A DNA stretch of 64,000 nucleotides, from positions 535,478,682 through 535,542,681 of the forward strand of contig CM042684.1 in the NCBI GenBank assembly GCA_023614405.1. Reading direction: 5' to 3'. The DNA comes from Avena insularis (taxonomy: Eukaryota > Streptophyta > Magnoliopsida > Poales > Poaceae). Each line of letters starts with the position of its first letter. Position 1 is the stretch's first letter. Below are positions 50,201 through 61,975 of the stretch, piece by piece. Position numbers and translations under genes: made by a program. The notes under the pieces are model-generated. The model was not told where the DNA came from. It searched no databases and saw only the letters and a program-made list of their open reading frames with translations.

Positions 50201-50592
50201 GCATGTGTGTTCTTTTCATGAACCACAGCTAGAGTCATTGAATGTCTGTTCTTTGACAAACCACACATGGATCCACCATTGTCATTGCATGTGTGTTCTT
50301 CTCATGAACCACAACCAATGTCATTGCATATATGTTCTTCTGACAAACCTCACAAGGATCCACCAGTGACATTGCATCTGTGTTCTTCTCATGAACCACA
50401 ACTAGTTTCATTGCATGTATGTTCTTCTCACAAACCACAAAAGGATCAACCAGTGTCATTGCATGTGTGTTCTTCTCATGAACCACAACTAGTGTCATTG
50501 CATGTATGTTCTTCTCACAAACCACACATGGATCCACCTAGTGACATTGCATCTGTGTTCTTCTCATGAACCACAGCTAGTTTCATTGCATG
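47270..50592. repeat. Large duplicated block in the satellite, copy B
   Basis: Partner of 42280-45600. After about 45600 and 50592 the two copies diverge into different monomer orders. Confidence 0.8.
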
Positions 50593-52039
50593 TTTGTTCC
50601 TCTAAACAAACCACACATGGATCCACCTGGTGTGATTGCATGTTTGTTCTTTTCACAACCCACACATGGATCCACCAGTGTCATTGCATGTGTGTTCTTT
50701 TCATGAACCATAACTAGAGTCATTGCATGTGTGCTCTTCTAAATAAACCACACACGGATCCACCTAGTGTGATTGCATGTCTGTTCTTTTCACAAACCAC
50801 ACATGGATCCACCAGTGTCATTGCATTCTGTTCTTTTCATGAACCACGCATGGATACACCAGTGTCATTGCATGTGTGTTCTTTTCATGAACCACGGCTA
50901 GAGTGATTGAATTTCTGTTCTTTGACAAACCACACATGGATCCACTAGTGTCATTGCAAGTGTGTTCTTTTCATGAACCACAACTAGTCATTGCATGTGT
51001 GTGCTTCTAAATAAACCACACATGGATCCACCTAGTGTCATTGCATGTGTGTTCCTCAAAACAAACCACACATGGATCCACCTAGTGTGATTGCATGTCT
51101 GTTCTTTTCACAAACCACACATGGATCCACCTGTGTTATTGCATGTGTGTTATTTTCATGAACCACAACTACAGTCATTGCATGTGTGTTCTTCTAAACA
51201 AACCACACATGGATCCACCAGTGTCATTGCATGTGTGTTCTTCTCATGAACCACAACCAGTGTCATTGCATGTATATTCTTCTCACAAACCACAAAAGGA
51301 TCCACCAGTGTCATTACATGTGTGTTCTTCTCATGAACCACAGCCAGTGTCATTGGATTCTGTTCTTCTCACAAACCACATAAGTATCCACCAGTGTCAT
51401 TGCATGTTTGTTCTTCTCACAAACCACACATGGATCCACCAGTGTCATTGGATGTGTGTTCTTCTCATAAACTACACATGGATCCACTAGTGTCATTGCA
51501 TGTCTGTTCCTCTAAACAAACCACACATGGATCCACCTAGTGTGATTGCATGTGTGTTCTTTTCATGAACCACAACTAGAGTCATTGAATGTCTGTTCTT
51601 TGACAAACCACACATGGATCCACCATTTTCATTGCATGTGTGTTCTTCTCATGAACCACAAACAATGCCATTGCATGTATGTTCTTCTCACAAACATCAC
51701 AAGGATCCACCAGTGACATTGCATATGTGTTCTTCTCATGAACCACAACTAGTTTCATTGCATGTCTGTTCTTCTCACAAACCACAAAAAGATCAACCAG
51801 TGTCATTGCATGTGTGTTCTTCTCATGAACCAAAGCCAGTGTCATTGGATTCTGTTCTTCTCACAAACCACATAAGTATCCACCAGTGTTATTGCATGTC
51901 TGTTATTCTCACAAACAACACATGGATCCACCAGTGTCATTGGATGCGTGTTCTTCTCATGAACCACACATGGATCCACTAGTGTCATTGCATGTCTGTT
52001 CCTCTAAACAAACCACACATGGATCTACCTAGTGTGATT

Positions 52040-54579
52040 GCATGTCTGTTCTTTTCATGAACCATAACTAGAGTCATTGCATGTGTGTTCTTCTAAAGAA
52101 ATCACACATGGATCCACCCAGTGTCATTGCATGTCTGTTCCTCTAAACAAACCACACATGGATCCACCTGGTGTGATTGCATGTCTGTTCTTTTCAGAAA
52201 CCACACATGGATCCACCAGTGTCATTGCATGTGTGTTCTTTTCATGAACCATAACTAGAGTCATTGCATGTGTGCTCTTCTAAATAAACCACACATGGAT
52301 CCACCTAGTGTGATTGCATGTCTGTTCTTTTCACAAACCACACATGGATCCTCCAGTGTGATTGCATTGTGTTCTCTTCATGAACCACACATGGATACAC
52401 CAGTGTCATTGCATGTGTGTTCTTTTCATGAACCACAGCTAGAGTCATTGAATGTCTTTTCTTTGACAAACCACACATGGATCCACTAGTGTCATTGCAT
52501 GTGTGTTCTTTTCATGAACCACAACTAGAGTCATTGCATGTGTGTTCTTCTAAATAAACCACACATGGATCCACCAGTGTCATTGCATGTGTGTTATTTT
52601 CATGAACCACAACTACAGTCATTGCATGTGTGTTCTTCTAAACAAACCACACATGGATCCACCAGTGTCATTGCATGTGTGTTCTTCTCATGAACCACAA
52701 CCAGTGTCATTGCATGTATATTCTTCTCACAAACCACACAAGGATCCACCAGTGTCATTGCATGTGTGTTCTTCTCATGGACCACAGCCAGTGTCATTGG
52801 ATTCTGTTCTTCTCACAAACCACATAAGTATCCACCTTTATCATTGCATGTCTGTTCTTCTCACAAACCACACATGGATCCACCAGTGTCATTGGATGCG
52901 TGTTCTTCTCATGAACCACACATGGATCCACTAGTGTCATTGCATGTCTGTTCCTCTAAACAAACCACACATGGATCCACCTGGTGTGATTGCATGTTTG
53001 TTCTTTTCACAAACCACACATGGATCCACCAGTGTCATTGCATGTGTGTTCTTTTCATGAACGATAACTAGAGTCATTGCATGTGTGCTCTTCTAAATAA
53101 ACCACACATGGATCCACCTAGTGTGATTCCATGTCTGTTCTTTTCACAAACCACACATGGATCCACCAGTGTCATTGCATTGTGTTCTTTTCATGAACCA
53201 CACATGGATACACCAGTGTCATTGCATGTGTGTTCTTTTCATGAACCACAGCTAGAGTCATTGAATGTCTTTTCTTTGACAAACCACACATGGATCCACT
53301 AGTGTCATTACATGTGTGTTCTTTTCATGAACCACAACTAGAGTCATTGCATGTGTGTTCTTCTAAAGAAATCACACATGGATCCACCCAGTGTCATTGC
53401 ATGTCTGTTCCTCTAAACAAACCACACATGGATCCACCTAGTGTGATTGCATGTCTGTTCTTTTCACAAACCACACATGGATCCACCAGTGTCATTGCAT
53501 GTGTGTTCTTTTCATGAACCATAACTAGAGTCATTGCATGTGTGCTCTTCTAAATAAACCACACATGGATCCACCTAGTGTGATTGCATGTCTGTTCTTT
53601 TCACAAACCACACATGGATCCTCCAGTGTCATTGCATTGTGTTCTCTTCATGAACCACACATGGATACACCAGTGTCATTGCATGTGTGTTCTATTCATG
53701 AACCACAGCTAGAGTCATTGAATGTCTTTTCTTTGACAAACCACACATGGATCCACTAGTGTCATTGCATGTGTGTTCTTTTCATGAACCACAACTAGAG
53801 TCATTCCATGTGTGTTCTTCTAAATAAACCACACATGGATCCACCAGTGTCATTGCATGTGTGTTATTTTCATGAACCACAACTACAGTCATTGCATGTG
53901 TGTTCTTCTAAACAAACCACACATGGATCCACCAGTGTCATTGCATGTGTGTTCTTCTCATGAACCACAACCAGTGTCATTGCATGTATATTCTTCTCAC
54001 AAACCACACAAGGATCCACCAGTGTCATTGCATGTGTGTTCATCTCATGGACCACAGCCAGTGTCATTGGATTCTGTTCTTCTCACAAACCACATAAGTA
54101 TCCACCAGTATCATTGCATGTCTGTTCTTCTCACAAACCACACATGGATCCACCAGTGTCATTGGATGCGTGTTCTTCTCATGAACCACACATGGATCCA
54201 CTAGTGTCATTGCATGTCTGTTCCTCTAAACAAATCACACATGGATCCACCTGGTGTGATTGCATGTTTGTTCTTTTCACAAACCACACATGGATCCACC
54301 AGTGTCATTGCATGTGTGTTCTTTTCATGAACGATAACTAGAGTCATTGCATGTGTGCTCTTCTAAATAAACCACACATGCATCCACCTAGTGTGATTCC
54401 ATGTCTGTTCTTTTCACAAACCACACATGGATCCACCAGTGTCATTGCATTGTGTTCTTTTCATGAACCACACATGGATACACCAGTGTCATTGCATGTG
54501 TGTTCTTTTCATGAACCACAGCTAGAGTGATTGAATGTCTGTTCTTTGACAAACCACACATGGATCCACTAGTGTCATT
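52040..54579. repeat. Tandem duplication of 1.27 kb in the satellite
   Basis: 52040-53309 and 53310-54579 align at a constant offset of 1270 bp, sharing variants such as TCATGGACCACAGCC (52776 and 54046) and GAACGATAACTAG (53059 and 54329). Very few differences are visible, so the duplication is recent relative to the rest. Confidence 0.82.
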
Positions 54580-57500
54580 GCATGTGTGTTCTTTTCATGA
54601 ACCACAACTAGAGTCATTGCATGTGTGTTCTTCTAAAGAAACCACACATGGATCCACCTAGTGTCATTGCATGTGTGTTCCTCAAAACAAACCACACATG
54701 GATCCACCTAGTGTGATTGCATGTCTGTTCTTTTCACAAACCACACATGGATCCACCAGTGTCATTGCATGTGTGTTATTTTCATGAACCACAACTACAG
54801 TCATTGCATGTGTGTTCTTCTAAACAAACCACACATGGATCCACCAGTGTCATTGCATGTGTGTTCTTCTCATGAACCACAACCAGTGTCATTGCATGTA
54901 TATTCTTCTCACAAACCACACAAGGATCCACCAGTGTCATTACATGTGTGTTCTTCTCATGAACCATAGCCAGTGTCATTGGATTATGTTCTTCTCACAA
55001 ACCACATAAGTATCCATCAGTGTCATTGCATGTCGGTTCTTCTCACAAACCACACATGGATCCACCAGTGTCATTGGATGCGTGTTCTTCTCATGAACCA
55101 CACATGGATCCACTAGTGTCATTGCATGTCTGTTCTTCTAAACAAACCACACATGGATCCACCTAGTGTGATTGCATGTCTGTTCTTTTCATGAACCACA
55201 ACTAGAGTCATTGCATGTCTGTTCTTCTAAACAAATCACACATGGATCCACCGAGTGTCATTGCATGTATGTTCCTCTAAACAAACCACACATGGATCCA
55301 CCTGGTGTGATTGCATGTTTGTTCTTTTCACAAACCACACATGGATCCACCAGTTTCATTGCATGTGTGTTCTTTTCATGAACCATAACTAGAGTCATTG
55401 CATGTGTGCTCTTCTAAATAAACCACACATGGATCCACCCAGTGTGATTCCATGTCTGTTCTTTTCACAAACCACACATGGATCCACCAGTGTCATTGCA
55501 TTGTGTTCTTTTCATGAACCACACATGGATACACCAGTGTCGTTGAAAGTGTGTTATTTTCATGAACCACAGCTAGAGTCATTGAATGTCTGTTCTTTGA
55601 CAAACCACACATGGATCCACTAGTGTCATTGCATGTGTGTTCTTTTCATGAACCACAACTAGAGTCATTGCATGTGTGTTCTTCTAAAGAAACCACACAT
55701 GGATCCACCTAGTGTCATTGCATGTGTGTTCCTCAAAACAAACCACACATGGATCCACCTAGCGTGATTGCATGTCTGTTCTTTTCACAAACCACACCTG
55801 GATCCACCAGTGTCATTGCATGTGTGTTATTTTCATGAAAAACAACTACAGTCATTGCATGTGTGTTCTTCTAAACAAACCACACATGGATCCACCAGTG
55901 TCATTGCATGTGTGTTCTTCTCATGAACCACAACCAGTGTCATTGCATGTATATTCTTCTCACAAACCACACAAGGATCCACCAGTGTCATTACATGTGG
56001 GTTCTTCTCATGAACCACAGCCAGTGTCATTGGATTCTGTTCTTCTCACAAACCACATAAGTATCTACCAGTGTCATTGCATGTCTGTTCTTCTCACAAA
56101 CCACACATGGATCCACCAGTGTCATTGGATGCGTGTTCTTCTCATGAACCACACATGGATCCACTAGTGTCATTGCATGTCTGTTCCTCTAAACAAACCA
56201 CACATGGATCCACCTAGTGTGATTGCATGTCTGTTCTTTTCATCAACCACAACTAGAGTCATTGCATGCGTGTTCTTCTAAACAAATCACACATGGATCC
56301 ACCTAGTGTCATTGCATGTCTGTTCCTCTAAACAAACCACACATGGATCCACCTGGTGTGATTGCATGTTTGTTCTTTTCAGAAACAACACATGGATCCA
56401 CCAGTGTCATTGCATGTGTGTTCTTTTCATGAACCATAACTAGAGTCATTGCATGTGTGCTCTTCTAAATAAACCACACATGGATCCACCTAGTGTGATT
56501 GCATGTCTGTTCTTTTCACAAACCACACATGGATCCTCCAGTGTCATTGCATTGTGTTCTCTTCATGAACCACACATGGATACACCAGTGTCATTGCATG
56601 TGTGTTCTTTTCATGAACCACAGCTAGAGTCATTGAATGTCTTTTCTTTGACAAACCACACATGGATCCACTAGTGTCATTGCATGTGTGTTCTTTTCAT
56701 GAACCACAACTAGAGTCATTGCATGTGTGTTCTTCTAAATAAACCACACATGGATCCACCAGTGTCATTGCATGTGTGTTATTTTCATGAACCACAACTA
56801 CAGTCATAGCATGTGTGTTCTTCTAAACAAACCACACATGGATCCACCAGTGTCATTGCATGTGTGTTCTTCTCATGAACCACAACCAGTGTCATTGCAT
56901 GTATATTCTTCTCACAAACCACACAAGGATCCACCAGTGTCATTGCATGTGTGTTCTTCTCATGGACCACAGCCAGTGTCATTGGATTCTGTTCTTCTCT
57001 CAAACCACATAAGTATCCACCAGTATCATTGCATGTCTGTTCTTCTCACAAACCACACATGGATCCACCAGTGTCATTGGATGCGTGTTCTTCTCATGAA
57101 CCACACATGGATCCACTAGTGTCATTGCATGTCTGTTCCTCTAAGCAAACCACACATGGATCCACCTAGTGTGATTGCATGTCTGTTCTTTTCATGAACC
57201 ACAACTAGATTCATTGCATGTGTGTTCTTCTAAACAAATCACACATGGATCCACCGAGTGTCATTCCATGTATGTTCCTCTAAACAAACCACACATGGAT
57301 CCACCTGGTGTGATTGCATGTTTGTTCTTTTCACAAACCACACATGGATCCACCAGTGTCATTGGATGCGTGTTCTTCACATGAACCACACATGGATCCA
57401 CTAGTGTCATTGCATGTTTGTTCCTCTAAGAAAACCACACATGGATCCACCTAGTGTGATTGCATCTCTGTTCTTTTCATGAACCACAACTAGAGTCATT

Positions 57501-58156
57501 GCATGTGTGTTCTTCTAAACAAATCACACATGGATCCACCCAGTGTCATTGCATGTCTGTTCCTCTAAACAAACCACACATGGATCCACCTGGTGTGATT
57601 GCATGTTTGTTCTTTTCACAAACCACACATGGATCCACCAGTGTCATTGCATGTGTGTTCTTTTCATGAACCATAACTAGAGTCATTGCATGTGTGCTCT
57701 TCTAAATAAACCACACATGGATCCACCTAGTGTGATTGCATGTCTGTTCTTTTCACAAACCACACATGGATCCACCAGTGTCATTGCATTGTGTTCTTTT
57801 CATGAACCACACATGGATACACCAGTGTCATTGCATGTGTGTTCTTTTCATGAACCACAGCTAGAGTGATTGAATGTCTGTTCTTTGACAAACCACACAT
57901 GGATCCACTAGTGTCATTGCATGTGTGTTCTTTTCATGAACCACAACTAGAGTCATTGCATGTGTGTTCTTCTAAAGAAACCACACATGGATCCACCTAG
58001 TGTCATTGCATGTGTGTTCCTCAAAACAAACCACACATGGATCCACCTAGTGTGATTGCATGTCTGTTCTTTTCACAAACCACACATGGATCCACCAGTG
58101 TCATTGCATGTGTGTTATTTTCATGAACCACAACTACAGTCATTGCATGTGTGTTC

Positions 58157-59992
58157 TGTAGGGGTTCGTAGCATGGAAAACAAAAATTTTCTATCGCATA
58201 CAAACAAGCAAGCCAAGATCTATCTACTAGATTGTAGCAACGAGTCGATGGAATAACTCACCCTCGAAGATTCCAAAGTGTTTAACGAGAGCAGATTCTC
58301 GTGGGTGATGTAGTCGTACTCTTTCCGATCTCAAGATCGTGAAGCGATCCTTCCAGTATCACGTTCAGCAGCGCTCCGCGATCGGTCATGCTTCGGTACT
58401 CGACGAAGACCTTCCTCTCCTTGTTCCAAAGGCAATGGAGGTTGTAGCACTCTCCTCGCGATTCGGCACTGTGGCGTGGTAGGAAGTAGAGGAAATCCCA
58501 TGAGGCTTCGCCTTAAGCCGGTGCGAGTATGGTGGAGCTTTATGAGAGAGGCTATTAGTGGTCTAGTAATTAGACACACCAATTAGAAGCTCTAAACCAA
58601 AACGGCTCTAAACCGGAGATTAGAGGTGGAAACTTGTGTGTGCTAGGAGGGGAGCCCTGCCCCTCCTTATATAGGTGGGAGGGCTGGCCGGCCAAGGGGA
58701 GGGAGTGGAGTCCCTCCCCAACTCGGCTTGGGTGGGGCGCCGGCTTGGGGAGGACTCCCTCCCCAACTCGGCTTCACCTCCTCCTCTTTTCCCACTTCCC
58801 AAAATTGCCGTTTGACTTTTCAATTTAGGATTTAAATAAACCCTTTATTTTGGACAGCAAGAACACCTAGTACATGATGCAATCATTCCAATATGTAATG
58901 ACACATTCATGTACCCTTCCCCCTCGGTCTTGGGACATTAGGAACCTTCTAGAACATTCCCGATGAAAACACGGAATCATTCCGCTACTCAAAGCAGGAT
59001 TTTCCTTATATGAATCTTATTCTCCGGACCATTCCGGATCTCCTCGTGATATCCCGGATCCCATCCGAGACTCCGAACAACATTCGGTCTCTTTCTCATA
59101 ATACCATAACTACTCAAACAACGTCGAATCCTTAAGTGTGTCTCCCTACGGTTCGTGAATTATGCGGACATGATCGAGACACTTCTCCGAACAATAACCA
59201 ATAGAGGAATCTGGAAATTCATATGGCTCCCACATATTTCTACGATTACTTTGCGATCGAATGAACCACTTACATACGATACCAATTTCCCTTTGTCTCA
59301 CGATATGTTACTTATCCGAGGTTATGATCGTCGGTATCTCTGCATACCTAGTTCAACCTCGTTACTGATAAGTACTCTTTTCTCGTTCCCGTGATATGTG
59401 ATCCCTTGTGACTCAGTCACATGCTTGCAAGCTAATTGGATGACATTTCACCGAGAGGGCCCAGAGAATATCTATCCGTCATATGGATGGACAAATCCCA
59501 CTTTTGATCCATGTGTTTCAACCAATACTTTCCGAACACTCAATACCACCTTTATAGCCACCCTGTTACGGTGTGGTGTTTGATGACATCAAAGCATCCA
59601 TCCGATTAAAGGTGATATGCATGATCTCATGGTCGAAGGAATTAGGTTACTATGTATCAGAAAGCATATAGCAATTGAACTATTGAAATGACTTGATCTT
59701 TATGCTACGCTTGTCTATAGGAGTATGTCCACCATATCATTCTCCTAACGATATGATCTTGTTGTTGATAACATCTCAATGTTCATGATAGGGAAACCAC
59801 AATCATCAATCAACCAACAAGCTAGTGAAGTATAGAGGCTATACTAGGGACTTCAAATTAAGTTTACAAATCACACAAGTATTAATGGTTTCCTTGTTAA
59901 TACTATTATAGCATGAATGTAAACATTTATCATAAACACAAAGATATAATAATAACTACATTTATTATTGCCTCTAGGGCATATCTCCAACA
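58157..59992 (-). repeat. 3' LTR of Copia 2
   Basis: A 1836 bp LTR, close to the roughly 1.8 kb length known for BARE-1. On the minus strand it runs from TGTTGGAGATATGCCC (59992) to GCTACGAACCCCTACA (58157). It carries a TATA box and, downstream of it, a GC-rich leader section. Open frames inside it (for example 58331-58582 minus) have no recognised domain. Confidence 0.94.
58665..58674 (-). promoter_or_regulatory. TATA box in the Copia 2 LTR
   Basis: Minus-strand CTATATAAGG in a C/G-rich context, about 510 bp before the LTR end. Transcripts started here would read left into the satellite array. Confidence 0.7.
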
Positions 59993-60007
59993 GTCTCCCA
60001 CTTGCAC
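59993..60007 (-). other. Polypurine tract of Copia 2
   Basis: Minus-strand GTGCAAGTGGGAGAC abuts the LTR start TGTTGGAG. It is identical to 27261-27275 of Copia 1. Confidence 0.9.
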
Positions 60008-60026
60008 TAGAGTCATCTAATCTAGA

Positions 60027-60404
60027 TTACATGGTAATATACCGAACACCCATGGCAGTTTGGTGTTGGTCATGTTTTGCCCTCGGGAGAGGTTTAGTCA
60101 ACGGATCCGCCACATTCAGATCTGTGTGTACTTTGCAAATCTTTATATCCCCATCACGGATATGTTCTCGAATAGCGTGGAAACGCAGCTTGATATCTTG
60201 ACTTCTTGTGTGACCTTGGTTCTTGCGCATTGGCTATGGCGCCCATGTTATCACAGATGATAGACATTGGGTCCAGCACTAGGAACCACACCCAGCTCTG
60301 TAATGAACTCTTTCATCCATATCGCTTCTTGTGAAGCCTCAAGCGACCATGTATTCCGATTCAGTTGAAGATCTCGCCACAACGCTTTGCTTTGCACTCC
60401 TCCA
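60027..60404 (-). pseudogene. Copia 2 RNase H, broken
   Basis: The last part of pol. A frame from 60230 to the stop at 60027 contains HIRDGDIKICKVHTDLNVAD and PLTKPLPRAKHD, the conserved C-terminal end of Copia RNase H, which degrades the RNA strand of the RNA-DNA hybrid. Upstream pieces in another frame (about 60240-60350) read SLEASQEAIWMKEFITELGV and CDNMGAIANAQEPRSHK, typical of the RNase H core. At least one frameshift lies between about 60220 and 60245. The polyprotein stop is 19 bases before the polypurine tract. Confidence 0.85.
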
Positions 60405-61704
60405 TTAAGCTTCTTTGCACCATTCAAAATAAATCATTATCCAGTTGTGATTTAGAATCATCCGGATCGGTGTTCCAACTAACATCGGTGTAACCATTAA
60501 CAACTGTTCATCACCTCCATAAGAAAGAACCATATCCTTAGTTCTTCTCAAGTACTTAAGGATGTTTTTGACATTGTCCAATGATCCACTCTGGATCACT
60601 TTGATATCTGCTAGTTAGACTAACGACATCTGCGATGTCGGGTCTAGTACATAGCATGGCATACATTAGAGATCCTATGGCTGAGGCATAGAGTCTTACT
60701 CATCCTTTCTCTATCTTTTGCCGATGTCGGACTTTGAGTTTTACTCAAGGTATTGAGCAACATGGGCAAGAACCCTTTCTTGCTATCTTCCATTCCAAAC
60801 CTCTTTAGAACTTTGTCCAAATATGTACTTTGTGACAATGATATTTGGCGTTTCGATCTATCTCTATAAATCTTTATGCCTAATATGTAAGCTGCTTCGC
60901 CAAGATCCTTCATTGAAAAACTATTATTCAAATATTCCTTGACACTATTAAGAAGGTCTACATCATTCCCAATCAACAATATGTCATCCACATACAGTAT
61001 TAAGAATGCTCTGAGCTCCCACTCACTTTCTTGTAAATACAAGCTTCTCCATAAGTTTGTATAAAACCAAAACTTTTGATTACCTTATCAAAGCGTTGAT
61101 TCCAACTTCGGGATGCTTGCTTCAATCCATAGATGGACCGTTGAAGTTTGCATACCTTGTTAGCATCTTTAGGATCGACAAAACCTTTGGGTTGCATCAT
61201 ATACAACTCTTCATCAATGTCTCCATTGAGGAATGCTGTTTTGACATCCATCTGCCATATCTCATAATCGTAATATGCAGCAATTGCTAACATAATCCTC
61301 ACAGACTTTAGCATCGCTACTGGTGAGAAAGTCTCATCGTAGTCAACTCCTTGAATTTGTCGAAACCCTTTTGCGACAAGTCGAGCTTTATAGACGATAA
61401 CATTACCATCGACATCTGTTTTCTTCTTGAAAATCCATTTGTTCTCGACAGCCTTCCGGCCATCCGGTAAGTCCACCAAAGTCCATACTTGGTTTTCGTA
61501 CATGGATCCAATCTCGGATTTCATGGCTTCTTGCCATTTATTGGAATCTGGGCTCATCATCGCTTCCTCATATGTCTCGGGGTCATCGGTGTTGTCCACC
61601 ACCATGACATTCATAACAGAATCATACCAATGCAGGTGGTACGAGTTCTCGTTGACCTCCGAGCTCTGTAGCAACTTCGACCGAAGTTTCATGATCACCA
61701 TCAT
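60405..61704 (-). pseudogene. Copia 2 reverse transcriptase in three frame pieces
   Basis: Copia-type reverse transcriptase (RVT_2 family), which copies element RNA into DNA. Piece 1 (61704-61000, 234 codons) has EAMMSPDSNKWQEAM, then KARLVAKGFRQ, the first catalytic Asp at residue 153 in WQMDVKTAFLNG, and IYGLKQASRSW. Piece 2 (61042-60644, 132 codons) carries the second catalytic motif YVDD at residues 17-20, then LLIGND and KDLGEAAYILGIKI. Piece 3 (60599-60405) has the NILKYLRRTKDM segment. A frameshift near 61000-61020 separates the two catalytic motifs and another lies near 60650-60700. All key residues are present, so the damage is by indels rather than loss of the domain. The N-terminal end joins the integrase C-terminal region without an intervening stop in some frames. 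Confidence 0.93.
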
Positions 61705-61975
61705 TAGCTTCCTCTCTTATTGGTGCAGGCACCACAGGAACTTCTTCGGTCTTTGCGCTACTACATAATTCGAGAGAAGGTTCGACAACCTCGTCGAGTT
61801 CTACTTTCCTTCCAGTCACTTCTTTCGAGAGAAATTCCTTCTCTAGAAAGGATCCATTCTTAACCGAAGATTTTGCCTTCGGATCTATGATAGAAGGTAT
61901 ACCCAATAGTTTCCTTGGTATCCTATGAAGACGCATTTTTCCGCTTTGGGTTCAAGCTTGTCGGCTGTAACTTCT
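61622..61975 (-). pseudogene. Copia 2 integrase to reverse transcriptase linker
   Basis: A 104-codon frame (61936-61622) with SIIDPKAKSSVKNGSFLEKE and FLSKEVTGRKVELDEV, then acidic Pro/Glu-rich sequence. This matches the variable region between the integrase C-terminus and reverse transcriptase in BARE/Angela pol. It overlaps the start of the reverse transcriptase piece in a different frame, which shows a frameshift near 61620-61700. Confidence 0.75.

Larger units (their letters stand above)
39866..58156. repeat. Satellite array, segment 4 (largest)
   Basis: About 18.3 kb of the same 39-50 bp monomers with higher-order units of irregular length (marker near 39882, 40745, 41612, 42496, 43205, 44156, 45205, 46045, 47484, 48196, 49148, 50197, 51544 and 52036). 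Most monomers carry GGATCC. Three frames of a typical 48 bp monomer are open (two on plus, one on minus), giving many open frames of 60-158 codons with the SLHVCSSHEP or THAMTLVDPCVV type of repeat. These are not credible genes. The right end at 58156 is the insertion point of Copia 2, so the array probably continues beyond the window. Confidence 0.97.

Noticed and set aside
28926..58156. CRISPR-like array (short regular repeats)
   Set aside because: There are no unique spacers between conserved repeats; the units are head-to-tail degenerate monomers in a plant context.
39866..58156. Subterminal repeats of a CACTA DNA transposon
   Set aside because: No CACTA/G terminal inverted repeat or transposase is visible, and the array is far longer than usual. 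It cannot be fully excluded because the array ends lie beyond or inside other insertions.
61057..61768. Plus-strand open frames in the Copia 2 reverse transcriptase region
   Set aside because: They are shadows of the minus-strand reverse transcriptase with its catalytic motifs.
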